A program made the translations under genes and the position numbers. This document shows, piece by piece, positions 48,784-51,151 of a stretch of 51,151 bases of DNA (positions are counted from its first letter, which is position 1; each line of letters starts with the position of its first letter). This DNA comes from an uncultured Coriobacteriaceae bacterium (GTDB lineage: Bacteria; Actinomycetota; Coriobacteriia; Coriobacteriales; Atopobiaceae): positions 1 to 51,151 of the forward strand of contig CANEFS010000005.1 of NCBI GenBank assembly GCA_947426865.1, read 5' to 3'. The notes beneath the pieces were generated by a model, which was given only the letters and a program-made list of their open reading frames with translations, was not told the origin of the DNA and ran no database searches.

Positions 48784-50922
48784 ATGACTGATATTGAAAG
48801 ATTCATACAAAGCCTGGGCTTTGGAAAAGAGCCGGTTCAAAAACTACGCCAATTCGTACGCGAGGTTGAAAAACGCGAGGCCAATCTGAGCAACCCTGGA
48901 TTGGGTATTGGCTCCCATGCCTCGGCCTTTGCCAACCAACAAGCCGCCAACCAACCCACCGCCCTTGAGCTTTTTCTCGCCCACGAACTTCGCGAGGCCG
49001 GAGTCTTCGATCTTCCCCAACAAATGCCACCTCTGAAAGCCACGGTGCTCAAGAATTCTCACATGGCCTACCTCGCCATGTTCGACGAGCGCGTTTCTTG
49101 GGATGCAAAAACTGCTGTTATGCGTATAGAAAATGCCTTGAACCGCGCGCAATTTGCCGAGCGCGCCATGCAAGAAGGCTTTCTGCTGCCGGCCGCCACG
49201 GAAGCGGATTTTTATCTTTTCAACACCCGTCTCGAGAAGAACATCGCCATGCAGTTGAACGTTTTGAACCTTGAGACGGCGCATCAAACACAGAACCTGA
49301 AAGGCGAATGGGATGTGCGCTACGCCTTCGCCTCGGCCCTAGAGGAGTTTTCTCTCCCCTACCGCTTCCAGGGCGACTTTAGACTCAATCTTAAAGAGGG
49401 GCTTCTGGGCGTGGAAATTGAGGCGATGCCACCTGAGGCAATTGCTACAAACATCCTGCGTGAAGGCACTACGACCCTTTCCAAACGCTCGCGCACGGAA
49501 AAAGAGCAAGCTGCGACCGACCTTCTCGCCCGCGAGATTTTGATGACCGCGCTTGTCGCGACCACCCTCAGCCAGGAGATTGAAGAGATTTGGATTAAAG
49601 GCATCCACAAAGATCACAAAAACCACCTTTGCCTGGTAAGTGCCCTATTTTCCGCAAAAGACATCGCTCGGCTCACCAAGGACGATTTCGTCTTTCCGCT
49701 TAAGACCCTTGAGAACTTAGGGGCAACCTGCCAAATTGAAAACGCCATTTTTACGCCTGTCACCCCAACTTTTTCTCTCAACGACGAGCGCCTCTGCCCG
49801 CCCTATCGCAAAGAGCAGCCCGAGCTTTCTTCAAGCGTCCTCACGCCCGAACAAGCCAAAGCCCTCGGCGCGGAAGTCGTCTCTGACCTCGCGATTAACG
49901 AGGGGCGTGCGCGCTCTCTTATCGCCGAGAAAATCCTTCGCAACTTGAGTGACTCGACCCAACAAAACGTCTCGATGATTTTGGAGCTCACGCGAAACAA
50001 CGTGGACGAAAAGATTCGCAAAGCCGGCGAAGACATCTCCGAGAAGCTCATCGAAGGCGAGCTCACGGAGGCAAACTGGGATGTTTTGCTCGAAGAATTC
50101 CAGGAAGGCGACAGCTTATCGAAGGCCGTCAAGCGCGCGATGAAGGCGCAAAAAGACGGCGGCGGCGTGCCCTTCCAAGAGATTGAAGCGGAGCTTAAAG
50201 CGCTCGACGAGGCGCACACCTACGACGATACCGACGAGGTGGTCTGGCGCACCTTCAATTCCTACACCGACCGCGTGCTCTACAACCGCCTTTGCGAAGG
50301 AAATCGCGCTGTGAAACTGGTTCCGGAAGCCTACTACCTTGCCCATCTTCTCTCTGCCGTCGGTCTTCTCGCCGAGAAAAACGCGGAGGGCGCCCTTCTT
50401 CATGCGCTTCGAGCGTGCGAACTGAATCCTATGGATGCCACCGCGCATCTCTACGCCTCAAAGGCCTACGAACAGCTGAACGATTTGGAGATGGCAGCCT
50501 CGACCATGCAGGAGCTTTTGCAATACGCCCACCATCCAGAAGCGATTGCTCTAGGCTATTATCGGCTCGCCTATCTCATCTGGCATTTAGGTGACACGAA
50601 TCAAGCAGATGCCCTCTACCGTCTATCTATGCAGTTCCCCACCCCGATTGCGGGCATGGCGCAAATGGAGCTTCTGACGATGGAAAGCCAGACCAATCAG
50701 CGCCCCATCGAAACCGACGAGATTAAAGAGATTCTATCCCAACATTCGATTCCTTTGGCGCCAACCAAGCAGGTGGGCGATATTTTGCTGGAGGCAGCGA
50801 AGGCCTCAGTGGACGCGGCGATCTTTTTGGTGGCCGCTGATATCTGTGCTTTAGTGGGCGTCCTGAGTTCCGGAGACGCCATGGTAGACGTGGCAAAATC
50901 AATCGCTCACGAAGTTCTTTAA
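48784..50922 (+). CDS. Large TPR-containing protein of unknown function
   Basis: A 712-residue soluble protein with no signal peptide or membrane helix. Residues 1-540 are mostly helical without a motif that I recognise; the segment 330-470 is rich in Glu/Lys helices. Residues 545-650 are tetratricopeptide-like repeats (ALLHALRACELNPMDATAHLYASKAYEQLNDLEMA, then ALGYYRLAYLIWHLGDTNQADALYRLSMQ), normally a protein-binding scaffold. The C-terminal 40 residues are hydrophobic and helical. No ribosome-binding site precedes the ATG, so a leaderless mRNA is likely. It stands between two strong terminators as a single gene. Homologues would have to be sought by profile search. Confidence 0.75.
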   Translation: MTDIERFIQSLGFGKEPVQKLRQFVREVEKREANLSNPGLGIGSHASAFANQQAANQPTALELFLAHELREAGVFDLPQQMPPLKATVLKNSHMAYLAMFDERVSWDAKTAVMRIENALNRAQFAERAMQEGFLLPAATEADFYLFNTRLEKNIAMQLNVLNLETAHQTQNLKGEWDVRYAFASALEEFSLPYRFQGDFRLNLKEGLLGVEIEAMPPEAIATNILREGTTTLSKRSRTEKEQAATDLLAREILMTALVATTLSQEIEEIWIKGIHKDHKNHLCLVSALFSAKDIARLTKDDFVFPLKTLENLGATCQIENAIFTPVTPTFSLNDERLCPPYRKEQPELSSSVLTPEQAKALGAEVVSDLAINEGRARSLIAEKILRNLSDSTQQNVSMILELTRNNVDEKIRKAGEDISEKLIEGELTEANWDVLLEEFQEGDSLSKAVKRAMKAQKDGGGVPFQEIEAELKALDEAHTYDDTDEVVWRTFNSYTDRVLYNRLCEGNRAVKLVPEAYYLAHLLSAVGLLAEKNAEGALLHALRACELNPMDATAHLYASKAYEQLNDLEMAASTMQELLQYAHHPEAIALGYYRLAYLIWHLGDTNQADALYRLSMQFPTPIAGMAQMELLTMESQTNQRPIETDEIKEILSQHSIPLAPTKQVGDILLEAAKASVDAAIFLVAADICALVGVLSSGDAMVDVAKSIAHEVL

Positions 50923-51092
50923 AAAGCTGGCCACTTAAAAGGGGCTCGCTAAAAGGCCTGCTTAAAAAGGGACTGCCTAAATTTTGAATATAGGTTTTCC
51001 TACAGGCCGCCGCAAAGGTTCCTATAAACGCTGCCATAAAAAACTTTCACAAAAGCCCCCCACCATAGTTTGAAAGTTCTAAAAAAACAAAA

Positions 51093-51125
51093 CGGGCCCG
51101 AGATTTTTTCTCGGACCCGCTTTTT
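51093..51125 (+). terminator. Bidirectional terminator after the TPR gene
   Basis: An 11-bp stem with one mismatch (51093-51103 and 51109-51119) around a 5-base T loop is followed by CTTTTT. Upstream A-rich sequence gives a T run on the other strand as well. The 3' arm contains the TTTCTCG motif, an arrangement reminiscent of uptake sequences that serve as terminators. Confidence 0.8.
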
Positions 51126-51151
51126 GCGGATAAATTTTGAGACGATTGCCG

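Overview
The window is chromosomal DNA of about 50% GC that looks like a member of the Actinomycetota, most plausibly the class Coriobacteriia. The evidence is an actinobacterial-type cell-division and lipid cluster (a SepIVA-like coiled-coil protein, a DUF177 protein, rpmF, plsX, acpP, rnc, smc, ftsY, ffh), a C-x2-C L32, and anaerobe-type proteins: hypA and hypB beside a giant Fe-S/FAD oxidoreductase, a pyruvate-formate-lyase-activase-like radical SAM protein, an APC antiporter and a 2,4-diaminopentanoate-dehydrogenase-like enzyme. An arginine- or ornithine-using member of the Eggerthellaceae with moderate GC would fit, but genus assignment is inference. No phage, insertion sequence, CRISPR array or rRNA was seen.
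Layout. From 204 to 39303 every protein gene is on the minus strand. Read in transcription order (right to left), these are: cspA (39094-39303); a WecA/TagO-type transferase; a radical SAM protein; a 64-residue charged protein; pncB; argS; a regulator with two winged helices; then the long housekeeping run of SepIVA-like protein, yceD-like DUF177, rpmF, plsX, acpP, rnc, smc, ftsY, ffh, ftsH, ileS, lspA, an RluD-family pseudouridine synthase and a GT2 glycosyltransferase; then dnaE, an APC transporter, hypB, the Fe-S/FAD oxidoreductase, hypA, fba and an NlpC/P60 endopeptidase. One tRNA-Ala(CGC) lies on the plus strand at 37327-37402. At about 39.4 kb orientation switches. To the right on the plus strand are a HAD phosphatase, a phasin-like/UbiB pair, a GntR-ABC transporter operon, a dehydrogenase and a 712-residue TPR protein, interrupted by a minus-strand Zn/Cd-type P-ATPase.
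How the genes work together. The central run combines SRP-dependent membrane targeting (ffh, ftsY), membrane quality control (ftsH), lipoprotein processing (lspA), lipid synthesis (plsX, acpP), RNA processing (rnc) and chromosome organisation (smc). The hyp cluster has two nickel-insertion factors flanking an oxidoreductase, with no hydrogenase in view.
Most unusual observations. (1) The heptamer TTTCTCG/CGAGAAA is strongly over-represented, about 80 copies by eye against about 6 expected, with five perfect TTTCTCGAGAAA palindromes, which looks like an uptake-sequence or chromosome-architecture motif. (2) A family of short-period tandem arrays (10, 12, 19, 21 and 28 bp units) fills intergenic spacers, several beginning exactly at a stop codon. 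(3) An apparently unannotated structured RNA lies at about 38825-39036 between cspA and the WecA-like gene. (4) The hypA-oxidoreductase-hypB arrangement lacks hydrogenase genes.
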